From positions 1 to 64,000 of the forward strand of contig CAJTTF010000006.1 of the NCBI GenBank assembly GCA_910579165.1: a DNA stretch of 64,000 nucleotides, read 5' to 3'. A program made the position numbers and the translations under genes. Origin of the DNA: an uncultured Atopobiaceae bacterium (lineage in GTDB: Bacteria; Actinomycetota; Coriobacteriia; Coriobacteriales; Atopobiaceae). How positions within the stretch are numbered: the stretch's first letter is position 1; each line of letters opens with the position of its first letter. Below, piece by piece: positions 44,123 to 52,477 of this stretch. Under the pieces are notes generated by a model. That model saw only the letters and a list, made by a program, of their open reading frames with translations, searched no databases and was not told the origin of the DNA.

Positions 44123-45673
44123 TTACGCAACAAACAGACCGCTTATTACGGCATATACAACGCCAATGACTCCCAGTACGACAATGGTCGCCATAAACGC
44201 AATTTCCCACTTTTTAAATGGTGCCTCTTTCGTGCTAGAGGTAACGCCTGCTGCCTCATCTGCTTTACGCTGTTCGGCCTGACCGCGAACCAAAAGCGGC
44301 AGCCCAAAAATATACAGAAAGCATGCAAGAAGCAAAAAAGGGAAACCGGAGGCGTAAAAAAGATAGAGCGAGAAAATGGTACCCACCGTTCCGGTAACGA
44401 GCGCCATCGCGCGGCTAAACGCTTTCTTGGCCCACCATTCCTTCTTAAGATGCATCGCCTGCTTCCACAAAAAGAGGCATGAGAGAAAATAACCTGGGAG
44501 GACCATGATGTTTGTGATATTGATGACATCAAGCCACACGTTACCTGAAAGAAAGTGCACAAGAACTATGAGGCAAGAAGCAAGAAGAATGGAACATGCA
44601 TAGGCCCAGGAGGGAGCACCATTTTTGTTTGTTCGCGTAAAGATTTGCGGAAACAATCCCGCTCGTGCTCCAAAAAGTGGCATTTCTCCCAGCATATTAA
44701 GCTTCACAAGGCCCGTAGACATAACCGCTATGATAATGCCTATATTGACTACCAGTGAGCCCCATGTAGGAAACGCGTTTCCTACAATAGTGCTCAGTGA
44801 AGGATTCGTCATACCTGCAACGACTCCCTGCGCATACACGCCCAAAGGTAAAAGAGAAACCATCATATAGAGGGCAAGCACAATAAGAAAACCTAGCACG
44901 GTTGCGCGGGCCACATCTTTTTGGTTCTTAGCTTGTCCAGAAATTACCACCGCGCCCTCAATACCGGTAAATAAAAAGAGCGTTGTAATCATGGTCTGAC
45001 TTATTTGACTTCCTAGATTCTCCCAGGAAAACGAAAGCGGAATTCCTTGCTGAGAGATGCCCCAAAACGCCGAAACAAACACGGCCCACTGAAAGCCCAA
45101 GAACAAAATAATAATAGCCAGAAGAATAGGAATCAGCTTTCCAACAGTGCCAGCAATATTGAGCGCGGCGGACTGCTTAACTCCTTTGTTGGCAACAAAG
45201 AAGAGCACCCATACAAACATGAGCGAAAAACCTACATCAACAAAGGTAAACGACCCGTTTGCATCGCTAAAGACACTGGGAAAGAAAACGGCAAGGGTCT
45301 GAGTGATGAGAACAGAATACACAACCAACACGCAGGTGTTTGAGACCCAGTAGCCAAAGGCACTCAAAAATCCAATAACACGACCAAAGCCATGCAAAGC
45401 GTACGTAAAGATACCGTTTTTAAGATCAGGAAAGCTATCAGAGAGGATGCGGAAGGTATTAGCGAGAAACCAAATCCCTACCGCCGTTATTGCCCAAGCA
45501 ACAAGAAGGCTACCTGGTGATGCGGCCGCAGCAGCATCTGCCGGAAGATTAAAGACACCGCCGCCCAACATTGCCGAGACAACAAATGCGACAAGCGCAA
45601 TAATGCCAACCTTTTTTGAGGATGAAAGGGAGGCCTTTGCCTCCCTTTCATTCGTTAGCGCTGTATTGGCCAT
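44123..45673 (-). CDS. APC-superfamily amino acid antiporter, ArcD-like
   Basis: A 516-residue transporter with about 13 hydrophobic segments. The first helix region (FVVSAMLGGGVFNLPADAAAAASPG) has the APC substrate-binding GGGVF motif, and NTFRILSDSFPDLKNGIFTYA and FTGIEGAVVISGQAKNQKDV are typical of the basic amino acid/polyamine antiporter (APA) group, which includes arginine-ornithine and lysine antiporters. No arc genes are nearby, so the substrate is uncertain. It lies between manZ and DUF956 with spacings of 6 and 15 bases, apparently cotranscribed with the PTS. Confidence 0.82.
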   Translation of the reverse strand: MANTALTNEREAKASLSSSKKVGIIALVAFVVSAMLGGGVFNLPADAAAAASPGSLLVAWAITAVGIWFLANTFRILSDSFPDLKNGIFTYALHGFGRVIGFLSAFGYWVSNTCVLVVYSVLITQTLAVFFPSVFSDANGSFTFVDVGFSLMFVWVLFFVANKGVKQSAALNIAGTVGKLIPILLAIIILFLGFQWAVFVSAFWGISQQGIPLSFSWENLGSQISQTMITTLFLFTGIEGAVVISGQAKNQKDVARATVLGFLIVLALYMMVSLLPLGVYAQGVVAGMTNPSLSTIVGNAFPTWGSLVVNIGIIIAVMSTGLVKLNMLGEMPLFGARAGLFPQIFTRTNKNGAPSWAYACSILLASCLIVLVHFLSGNVWLDVINITNIMVLPGYFLSCLFLWKQAMHLKKEWWAKKAFSRAMALVTGTVGTIFSLYLFYASGFPFLLLACFLYIFGLPLLVRGQAEQRKADEAAGVTSSTKEAPFKKWEIAFMATIVVLGVIGVVYAVISGLFVA

Positions 45674-45679
45674 AGGATC

Positions 45680-46993
45680 CTAGCTTGCCGGGAAGAGCCC
45701 AACAAGAGCTCCCACAATACCAAAGCCAAAGAGAATAAAGATGATGAGAATGGGGCTCACCTTCTTCTTCAAAAGCCACATACAAAGAAACGTAAGTGCC
45801 AAGGGCAAGAGGCCTGGAAGAAGCTGGTCCATTATGGACTGCAGCGTTGTGGTGTTCATAAGACGCCAGGCGCCTCCATCAGCTTGTGTAGCAGCGTTTG
45901 GGTTGTAGAGAATGGAATAACCGGAATCATTGATGCTCTGGAGCGAATTAATGGAATTCTGAAATGCATCAGGCGTAATTGCTGCACCACCATTGATGGC
46001 ATGATTGATTGAATCAATAAAGCCTTCACCCTGGAGTCCTACGATATTGGGGAAGAGCTTCTCGACAGAACCCATATCAACCTGTGAAAAGACAACTGCG
46101 CTCATATCCACTGATGTCCAGCGAGGGATCAGAACGCCCATGATGAACATACCCAAGACGCTGGCGCCAACCGTTACGCGCTGCAAGAGGCCGCCAGAAA
46201 GATCCTTGGAGATATTTGCGCCGGCCTGGTAACCAAATTCTTGCGTGTACCAGAGGAACGCCATACGAATAAGGTTCCACAACAGGAAGAAGAGAATGGG
46301 ACCCAAAATGTTGCCTGAGATAGCAAGCGAAGCCGCAAAAGCACCTAGAACCGGACGAAGCGTACCCCAAAAGACAGGATCACCAACGCCTGCTAGAGGT
46401 CCCATCATACCAATCTTGGTACCCTGAATTGCTGCATCGTCAATCTGCGCACCGTTAGCCTTTGACTCTTCAAGAGAAAGCTCAACGCCCCAGACGGGTG
46501 CTGCAAGGTAGGGATGAGTATTAAAGAACTCAAGATGGCGCTTCATAAAGGCAATACGATCTTCCTTGGTCTTATAAAGCTTACGCATTGCGGGAAGCAT
46601 AACGAAACACCAACCAACATTTTGCATACGCTCAAAGTTCCAAGCGGACTGGATAAGCCACATACGTAGCCATACTTTGAAGCGATCAGCGCGGGTTAGC
46701 TGAATCTTATTAGGATTCTCAGGATTGTTTTCGTTCCAACCAATCTTGTTAGGAGTGGCTGTTTGCGCTGTTTTAGGAGCAACTGCCTTTGCATTTGCGC
46801 TTACCTTTGACACAGCTTTTGTTTTAGAAGCACCAGCGGACGTCTTCTTAGTAGTGGCTTTAGAAGTCTTGGTGGAAGTTGTCTTCTTAGTTGCTGCAGC
46901 TACATTGGCAGTTCTGCTTGCTTTTTTCTTCTGAGCAGCTTGGGGTTGCTCGGCAGACGTCTTTTTCGTCATATTCTTTTTATTCTCAGCCAT
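45680..46993 (-). CDS. manZ: Mannose-family PTS IID component with histone-like N-terminal tail
   Basis: IID membrane subunit of a mannose-type phosphotransferase uptake system. The 437-residue protein carries the IID core from about residue 97: QSAWNFERMQNVGWCFVMLPA, HLEFFNTHPYLA, MGPLAGVGDPVFWGTLRP and a C-terminal membrane region. The first 80 residues are an unusual Lys/Ala/Thr/Ser tail with KKT, TKK and SKTKA repeats, absent from usual IID proteins (about 280-305 residues). A segment of about 80 residues near 275-360 between the core and the last helices also exceeds the norm. Sixteen bases after manY. Confidence 0.92.
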   Translation of the reverse strand: MAENKKNMTKKTSAEQPQAAQKKKASRTANVAAATKKTTSTKTSKATTKKTSAGASKTKAVSKVSANAKAVAPKTAQTATPNKIGWNENNPENPNKIQLTRADRFKVWLRMWLIQSAWNFERMQNVGWCFVMLPAMRKLYKTKEDRIAFMKRHLEFFNTHPYLAAPVWGVELSLEESKANGAQIDDAAIQGTKIGMMGPLAGVGDPVFWGTLRPVLGAFAASLAISGNILGPILFFLLWNLIRMAFLWYTQEFGYQAGANISKDLSGGLLQRVTVGASVLGMFIMGVLIPRWTSVDMSAVVFSQVDMGSVEKLFPNIVGLQGEGFIDSINHAINGGAAITPDAFQNSINSLQSINDSGYSILYNPNAATQADGGAWRLMNTTTLQSIMDQLLPGLLPLALTFLCMWLLKKKVSPILIIFILFGFGIVGALVGLFPAS

Positions 46994-47009
46994 TGTTCAA
47001 CCTCCCTTT

Positions 47010-47828
47010 CTACTCGTAATCGTTCAAAATGTCGTCCAGAGGATCAGCACCACCACCGCTGGAAGCACCCGCGGTCGCTACTGCTCCTCCCCCATTAAAC
47101 TCGGGCGAAAGGTCAAGATACACGAGCGCCAAGCAGAGCCCAATAATACCCATCGCGATAAGGCCAAGTTCTGTTAAGGACGCCAAAGCAAAGCCCAGGA
47201 AGAAGAAAGGCCAGACCTTTTTGGTTGCCATCATGTTCATAACCATGGCATATCCCACGACTACGATAAAACCACCGGCAGCGGAGAGACCAGTTGTTAC
47301 CCAAGCGGGGATAGCATCTAAAGCTCCTTGCACAATCTCGTTGGGAAGTGCGAGGATAAAACCGGCAGGAATGGCTACGCGAAGGCCCTGCAACAAGAGA
47401 GCAAACAGTGCAATTGCCTCAACTCCACGATGGTTTCCGCGCGCTGCAGCCGCATCCGCCCAGTGGGCGGTACCTGTGTTGATGGTACGAATAAGGATAG
47501 TAAGCGCAAGTCCTGCAACAGACATAGGAATTGCAACTGCAATGGCTTGTTCGATACTCATTCCTTTTGCACAAACAAAGCATGCAGCGGCCACAGACGC
47601 CAAGCCGGCATCGGGGGCAACAGCAGCACCAATGTTCATCCAACCAAGGGCAATGAGCTGGAGGGTACCTCCCAGAATGATGCCTTCTGCAGGATGACCG
47701 GTCACAAAACCAATCAACGTGCAGGCCACAATGGGCTGATGGAATTGAAATTGATCAAGAACTGATCCGCACCCTGCCACGAAGGCAACGATGAGAACCA
47801 GAACGATCTGAACAATATTGAGATCCAT
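47010..47828 (-). CDS. manY: Mannose-family PTS IIC component
   Basis: Sugar-translocating membrane subunit, 272 residues with about seven helices. Recognised by FHQPIVACTLIGFVTG, GGTLQLIALGWMNIGAAVAPD and the conserved central RTINTGTAHWAD region. The C-terminus ends in a Gly/Ala/Ser stretch followed by acidic residues. It lies between manX (92 bases) and manZ (16 bases). Confidence 0.95.
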   Translation of the reverse strand: MDLNIVQIVLVLIVAFVAGCGSVLDQFQFHQPIVACTLIGFVTGHPAEGIILGGTLQLIALGWMNIGAAVAPDAGLASVAAACFVCAKGMSIEQAIAVAIPMSVAGLALTILIRTINTGTAHWADAAAARGNHRGVEAIALFALLLQGLRVAIPAGFILALPNEIVQGALDAIPAWVTTGLSAAGGFIVVVGYAMVMNMMATKKVWPFFFLGFALASLTELGLIAMGIIGLCLALVYLDLSPEFNGGGAVATAGASSGGGADPLDDILNDYE

Positions 47829-47920
47829 TTTCTCTCCTCTACCTTTCTTTCTTAACTAACGTAGTTTTTTGCTCTCGAGATTTTTAATGCTTGTTTACTC
47901 TTTTGTAATGTTCTTCAACC

Positions 47921-48901
47921 CTAAGGCAGCATATGGTTTTTCTTCAAAAGGGCAAAAATATCATCACTGGAGCTACTGGGAACCTGCTTTGTATCAAAGG
48001 TAACGCCAGCATCTTTAAGCGTGAGAAACGCTTGCACATCTTCTTCGCCCACGGCAATGGTGCGATTGACTTGCGTCTTGCCTACTGAATGTGCCATTGA
48101 GCCAATATTAATGTGCTTGATAGGCACGCCAGCTTCTACAACTTGGAGCGCATCCTCGGGGTTTTCGAAAAGAACGAGCGCTTGAACACCGCCAAAGCGT
48201 GGATCGTTATAGCACTTAACAAACTGCGCGATGGTTGTGACATTAGCCTTCACTCCTGGGGGCGCAGCATCAACGATAAGGTTCTTACGGAGAGCATCGT
48301 GTGCAACAGCGTCGGAAACAACAATGATTCTGTTGCAGCCAACGTTGCGCGCCCAGTTGGTAGCAACCTGCCCATGAAGGAGGCGCGAATCGATACGCAC
48401 ATGAGCAAGTTCCATCTGGCCGTTGCCCACTTTTGTTCCCTCAGGGATTGCTTGGGCAGTCGATGCTTTTGCATCTGACGATCCGCCCTTTACTTTGGGT
48501 TGGAGATCTTCTGGGGACACGCGTACGCCGCGACGGCCTTCGATAAAAATCTTTGAGGCGATGGTGTGAGCTGTTTGCGTCTCATCCATGCGGGCGGTAT
48601 ACGCCTCAATAAGCATAGGAAGATTGAGACCCGTGACGATGGCCCAAGACTTGTGACCATCACAAAAAGCGTTGGACTGATTAAAGGGCGTTCCTCCCCA
48701 TAAATCCACTAGAAAGAGGACTTCTTCTTGGTCAGAAAAACTTTTGACGGCCTTTTCTAGCTTCTTCCGAAAGTCATCCGGACCTTCGGTGGGCGTTAGA
48801 CAGACAGCTGCAACATCCGGTTGCTCTCCAAAAACCATGGAGCCTGACTGCTTAATGCCCTTGGCAAAGTCTCCATGACTTGCCAGGACGATTCCTACCA
48901 T
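47921..48901 (-). CDS. manX: Mannose-family PTS IIAB component
   Basis: Cytoplasmic phosphocarrier, 326 residues. IIA (1 to about 125) carries His9 in LASHGDFA, phosphorylated by HPr; after a flexible linker (about 126-160), IIB carries His176 in RIDSRLLHGQVATNW, which passes the phosphate to the sugar. A very strong ribosome site (AAGGAGG) precedes the start. First gene of the man run, 100 bases after pepQ; TATGAT on the minus strand in that spacer is a possible -10. No LevR/ManR-type activator gene is near. Confidence 0.95.
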   Translation of the reverse strand: MVGIVLASHGDFAKGIKQSGSMVFGEQPDVAAVCLTPTEGPDDFRKKLEKAVKSFSDQEEVLFLVDLWGGTPFNQSNAFCDGHKSWAIVTGLNLPMLIEAYTARMDETQTAHTIASKIFIEGRRGVRVSPEDLQPKVKGGSSDAKASTAQAIPEGTKVGNGQMELAHVRIDSRLLHGQVATNWARNVGCNRIIVVSDAVAHDALRKNLIVDAAPPGVKANVTTIAQFVKCYNDPRFGGVQALVLFENPEDALQVVEAGVPIKHINIGSMAHSVGKTQVNRTIAVGEEDVQAFLTLKDAGVTFDTKQVPSSSSDDIFALLKKNHMLP

Positions 48902-49001
48902 CTACAACCTCCTTACTTTGAGGGGATGCTAACAGAAGAATCATAACGCAACCGTCTAGAAATAATACGGGCAGCACAAAGATTTTTTTAGACGTACAAG
49001 T

Positions 49002-50099
49002 CTAGCCAATAATACGAAGATCGTGATTGATGCGTGTGAAGGGTTTAAAGCCATCGTCGGTGACCATGCCCGTATCTTCAAGACGTATCCCAAACTTATG
49101 CGGAAGATAAATACCAGGCTCAACCGTGACAACGGAATTCTTAGGTATAGGCTTATCCCAGCGCGGTGAAAGGTTGGGGTTCTCATGAATCTCAACTCCA
49201 ACACCATGGCCTAGACCATGCTCGAAATAATCTCCGTAACCAGCGTCAGCGATAACCTTTTGCGCAATAGCATGAATATCGCGACCAATTACTCCCGGCT
49301 GTAGCGCTGCAGCGGCCGCTTCATGAGCCTCGCGGACCACCTCGTATACGGCGCACTGCTCTGGCGTGGGCTCGCCCAGAGAAAACGTGCGTGTCATATC
49401 TGCGTGATAGTCGTATTTGCCCGCACCAAAATCAATAACAATGAGATCGCCTGGCTGCACCTGGTACTCCCCTGCTCGGGCATGCGGATTAGCGCCATTA
49501 GAACCAGCTGCAATAATCGTTTCGAAAGAAATGGCATCAGCACCGTTTTGCAGCATGAAATTATCGAGCTCTGCACGAATGGCTTTCTCGCTCATACCGG
49601 GGTGGATGTTATCGCCAATATACAAGAGCGCTTTATCGGTAATGTCCTGTGCTTCCTGAAGATACGCAATCTCTTGAGGGGTCTTAATGGCTCGCAGATT
49701 TCTCATTTCCTCGCCGAGAAAAACCGGAGCAGGCTTACTTACAAGCGCCTCATCAAGCGCGCGGAGGAAGGAGATAGGCGCAGAATCCTGAAGGGCACAA
49801 CGCGTAGAATCCGGGAACTCTGCCACGCATGCCGCTGTCCAATCCTCTACCGTAGCGCGTTCCTTATCAAAAGTGAACTCATCAGGATAGGCACAATGGT
49901 CGACAAGCGCTTGGTAATAGCGAGAATCCGTATGGATATGCGCCGTCTTGGGGGTGATAAGTCCAACGTGTGCCGCCTCCCCGTCAAACGTGCTCTGCGC
50001 ACCAGTTAACCAGCGAATATCCGCAACGTCCGTAATTAGAAGCACATCAATTTCGTTATTTTTGAGGAGCACCCGCGTCCGTTCAAGTGGTGTTTGCAT
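49002..50099 (-). CDS. pepQ: Xaa-Pro dipeptidase (M24)
   Basis: Metalloenzyme of the pita-bread fold that cleaves X-Pro peptides. From the preferred ATG at 50099 (ribosome site AAAAGGA) it is 365 residues: an N-terminal creatinase domain and the catalytic domain with metal ligands in VIDFGAGKYDYHADMTRTF, EHGLGHGVG, TVEPGIYL and RLEDTGMV. Starting at 50174 would overlap the preceding gene and add residues foreign to the family. pepQ after aroB and before efp is the actinobacterial arrangement. Confidence 0.93.
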   Translation of the reverse strand: MQTPLERTRVLLKNNEIDVLLITDVADIRWLTGAQSTFDGEAAHVGLITPKTAHIHTDSRYYQALVDHCAYPDEFTFDKERATVEDWTAACVAEFPDSTRCALQDSAPISFLRALDEALVSKPAPVFLGEEMRNLRAIKTPQEIAYLQEAQDITDKALLYIGDNIHPGMSEKAIRAELDNFMLQNGADAISFETIIAAGSNGANPHARAGEYQVQPGDLIVIDFGAGKYDYHADMTRTFSLGEPTPEQCAVYEVVREAHEAAAAALQPGVIGRDIHAIAQKVIADAGYGDYFEHGLGHGVGVEIHENPNLSPRWDKPIPKNSVVTVEPGIYLPHKFGIRLEDTGMVTDDGFKPFTRINHDLRIIG

Positions 50100-50127
50100 G
50101 GCTTTTCCTTTTCTTAGTAAGCTGAAA

Positions 50128-51426
50128 TTAGCACCCGACAAAGCGCTTTCGATACACCGTTTTAAGAAGCTCATCTGATAGAGGAGTCAACCCGAGCTTC
50201 CCCGGAGCCATCGGAACAACAGCTTGGAGCGAACGGGAAGTCTGCCGAGCAACGTGTTTCACTTCTGCAAGGAAAGCATCTTCCAAAATCCCATTTTTGG
50301 AACCAAGCTGTTTTATTTCTGGGAGGCCAAGGGTTTCAAGCGCTGCCGATTGCTCAATTGCATAATCGAGCGGCATATTGTGCAGCGCAACACCAAGATC
50401 TGACGAGATTCGCATTCCTTCAGCAAGTGCCTGCGCACGGGTTATGCTGGTATCAAGAGCGCTCAACGCAGCAGCAAAGAGGCTTCCGTAGGAGCTTGAG
50501 GAGCGGACTTGAACCGTCTGCGCATGTTCAACAAGAGCAAGTGATTTTGCCGCACAAGCAAGAGCATGGAAATAAATGGACGTGTCAGGTGGGTGGGGGC
50601 AAGTTACTTTACTGGGTTCAGCAGAGTCTGAACCATTAAGTAACTCAATCCTGCTCGTAGCCGTTATGGGCGCTTGCGTCTCTAACTCTTTGAACGCACT
50701 CGCAAGCTCATCAATGTCCTTTAGAAACGCTTCCCACGTATTCTGGGAGTCGAGAAAGGCACCCTGTACCATCAGCGCTTGTGCAAGGAGGAGATTCTCG
50801 TTCCCTGAGACCGTCTGCAGGAGAGCAGGTGTCGTTGCAATGAATGATGGATTTCCGATAAAAGACAAAGCGGGAGAGACAGGGCCTGGAGAGAAAGCAA
50901 GCGGCTCTGAACCAACATGAGCTTTCCGGTTGTCCAAAAGGGGCAATGATGCTGGATATGCAGATGCCAGAAGGAGGGCATCATAGGTGGTGGGCAAAAG
51001 CGCGCAGGTAATAGGACCGGGGAGCTTGCGCGCATAGGTGGAGCCTACTGCCAGTACAAGATTGAGCAGGTCTCTCCCCCCAATGGCGATAAGAGCATCT
51101 GAGGGAGTGATGTTTTTCTCGGCGAGAAGTGTAACCAGGCGAACGTAGGACGCAAGGAACGATGTGCCCTGCTCCAAAGCAGAATAAATACACTCAGACG
51201 GGATGCGCTCAAGCGTAAAGCCAGCTGAGGTGAGAGAGCGTTGTGCTTCCGCAAGATCTGCGGGCGGTACAGTTTCATCCCACAAGAGAACAGCAGTGGA
51301 TTTCATGCCGGTATGAGCTCGCACGTCGCGCCCCAGCTCCACAAGAGCATCATCTGAGATAGTAAGGTCGATTGTGCCGTATGTGGTATAGAGGCTTTGG
51401 CGTATCTGAATGTTCGCAGTATTCAT
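50128..51426 (-). CDS. Degenerate 3-dehydroquinate synthase-like protein
   Basis: A 432-residue protein that aligns with AroB in several blocks: ALIAIGGRDLLNLVLAV with the NAD-loop region, ALLPTTYDALLLAS with the QVPTTLLAQVDS region, and RAQALAEGMRISSDLG with LHGEAVAxGM. The three metal ligands are gone: Glu of GLAEVIKYG reads Gln, the GHTFGH His pair reads Ser/Ala, and His of LHGEA reads Arg. It is therefore unlikely to make dehydroquinate. The intact frame argues for some retained function or very recent loss of constraint. Its position next to pepQ is that of actinobacterial aroB. No other aro gene is in the window. Confidence 0.65.
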   Translation of the reverse strand: MNTANIQIRQSLYTTYGTIDLTISDDALVELGRDVRAHTGMKSTAVLLWDETVPPADLAEAQRSLTSAGFTLERIPSECIYSALEQGTSFLASYVRLVTLLAEKNITPSDALIAIGGRDLLNLVLAVGSTYARKLPGPITCALLPTTYDALLLASAYPASLPLLDNRKAHVGSEPLAFSPGPVSPALSFIGNPSFIATTPALLQTVSGNENLLLAQALMVQGAFLDSQNTWEAFLKDIDELASAFKELETQAPITATSRIELLNGSDSAEPSKVTCPHPPDTSIYFHALACAAKSLALVEHAQTVQVRSSSSYGSLFAAALSALDTSITRAQALAEGMRISSDLGVALHNMPLDYAIEQSAALETLGLPEIKQLGSKNGILEDAFLAEVKHVARQTSRSLQAVVPMAPGKLGLTPLSDELLKTVYRKRFVGC

Positions 51427-51429
51427 GAG

Positions 51430-51960
51430 TTAAAAGGCTATGCTGAGGGCGCCCGAAGCGCTAAGAACAAAAACGACAAGCGAAAGGGCAAATATCCAGG
51501 GACCTACCGCAAAGGTGCTCTCTTTTTTTACTCGCGAAACAATGGCTCCAATAAGCGCGCCAATAGCCCCTCCCACCAGGGCGTAGACGGGACCCATCAA
51601 AAGTGCCCATGCACCAATAAACTTAATGTCGCCAGCTCCAAAACCCGATGCGTCGGCTGTCTTACGAAGGAGCATTTCGAAGAGGAAAAAGGCAACCATT
51701 AAGAGAATACAGCCCCACATACATGCAAAAGGCAGTGGAAGATTTGGGAAAGCTCCCGCATAGACTGCGCGAATCATCTGAAAGACCAGTGCCGCAGCAA
51801 ACATGATTCCTACGCATATGTTGGGCAAAGTGCGCCGCTTTACGTCCACAACGGCAGCAGCAAAGCCCGCCGAGAAGATAACGGCAAGGCAGATACCCAA
51901 CCCAAGCCACGCAAGCCAAGGAACTTCATAGGTTGTAGCCGAAGCGATAAGGGAATGCAT
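51430..51960 (-). CDS. Prepilin peptidase, A24 family
   Basis: Membrane aspartyl peptidase that processes type IV pilin-like or Tad pilin precursors. The 176-residue protein has about six helices, the first catalytic Asp in VVDVKRRTLPN and the second in the GxGD motif GFGAGDIKFIG. It lacks the N-terminal cysteine methylase domain of PilD, like TadV/CpaA. No pilin or assembly genes are in the window. The ATG shares a base with the yqeG stop and has AAAGGAG upstream. Confidence 0.88.
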   Translation of the reverse strand: MHSLIASATTYEVPWLAWLGLGICLAVIFSAGFAAAVVDVKRRTLPNICVGIMFAAALVFQMIRAVYAGAFPNLPLPFACMWGCILLMVAFFLFEMLLRKTADASGFGAGDIKFIGAWALLMGPVYALVGGAIGALIGAIVSRVKKESTFAVGPWIFALSLVVFVLSASGALSIAF

Positions 51961-52469
51961 CAACGCTCCTTTGAAGCATATGGGATGTTCCTGGTAATGA
52001 AATATTCAAACAGGCGTAACAGATAGGTATAAAACAGGTCTCGCTGCGAAAGGGCATCGATCAAAATAGTTTTTGAGCCTGCTAAGTTACCGGAAGCTAT
52101 GTCAGTAAAGATTTGATCGCCTATCATAACGGCTTGCCCGGGCTCAACACCTTCGGTCTTGCAAACCTTCTCGAGTGCGCAGGGAAGCGGCTTCATGGCA
52201 TGGTCTATGCTTTTAATTCCCAATATAGAGGCGGTATGCGCAATTTCGGCACCATGGAAATTATTAGAAATCATGTAAAGCAAAAAGCCTTTATCGCGCG
52301 CAGCATGCACCCATTCGCGGATTCTCTCTGGGACGTCTCGATCCTTGCGATTGAATGTTGTATTGTCCCGGTCGAGAGCAATGAGGTTAATGCCGGCTTC
52401 CTCTAATGTTTCCAGAGGGATGTCCCAAACCGCATGATAACGACGCCAAACGTGTAATAGTTTACGCAC
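51960..52469 (-). CDS. yqeG: YqeG-family HAD phosphatase
   Basis: A 169-residue HAD subfamily IIIA enzyme with DxDxT-type motif I (LIALDRDNTTF), motif II in LYMISNN and the C-terminal MIGDQIFTDIASGNLAGS block. In Firmicutes yqeG precedes yqeH and aroE. Substrate is unknown; the family acts on phosphoglycolipids or nucleotides in some species. Eight bases after the ruvX-mltG gene. Confidence 0.9.
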   Translation of the reverse strand: MRKLLHVWRRYHAVWDIPLETLEEAGINLIALDRDNTTFNRKDRDVPERIREWVHAARDKGFLLYMISNNFHGAEIAHTASILGIKSIDHAMKPLPCALEKVCKTEGVEPGQAVMIGDQIFTDIASGNLAGSKTILIDALSQRDLFYTYLLRLFEYFITRNIPYASKER

Positions 52470-52477
52470 GGCTGCTC

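Noticed and set aside
48956..48990. Terminator after pepQ (TAGAC/GTCTA arms next to a homopolymer run)
   Set aside because: On the transcribed minus strand the run is A, not T, so it cannot act as an intrinsic terminator for pepQ; arms are only five bases.
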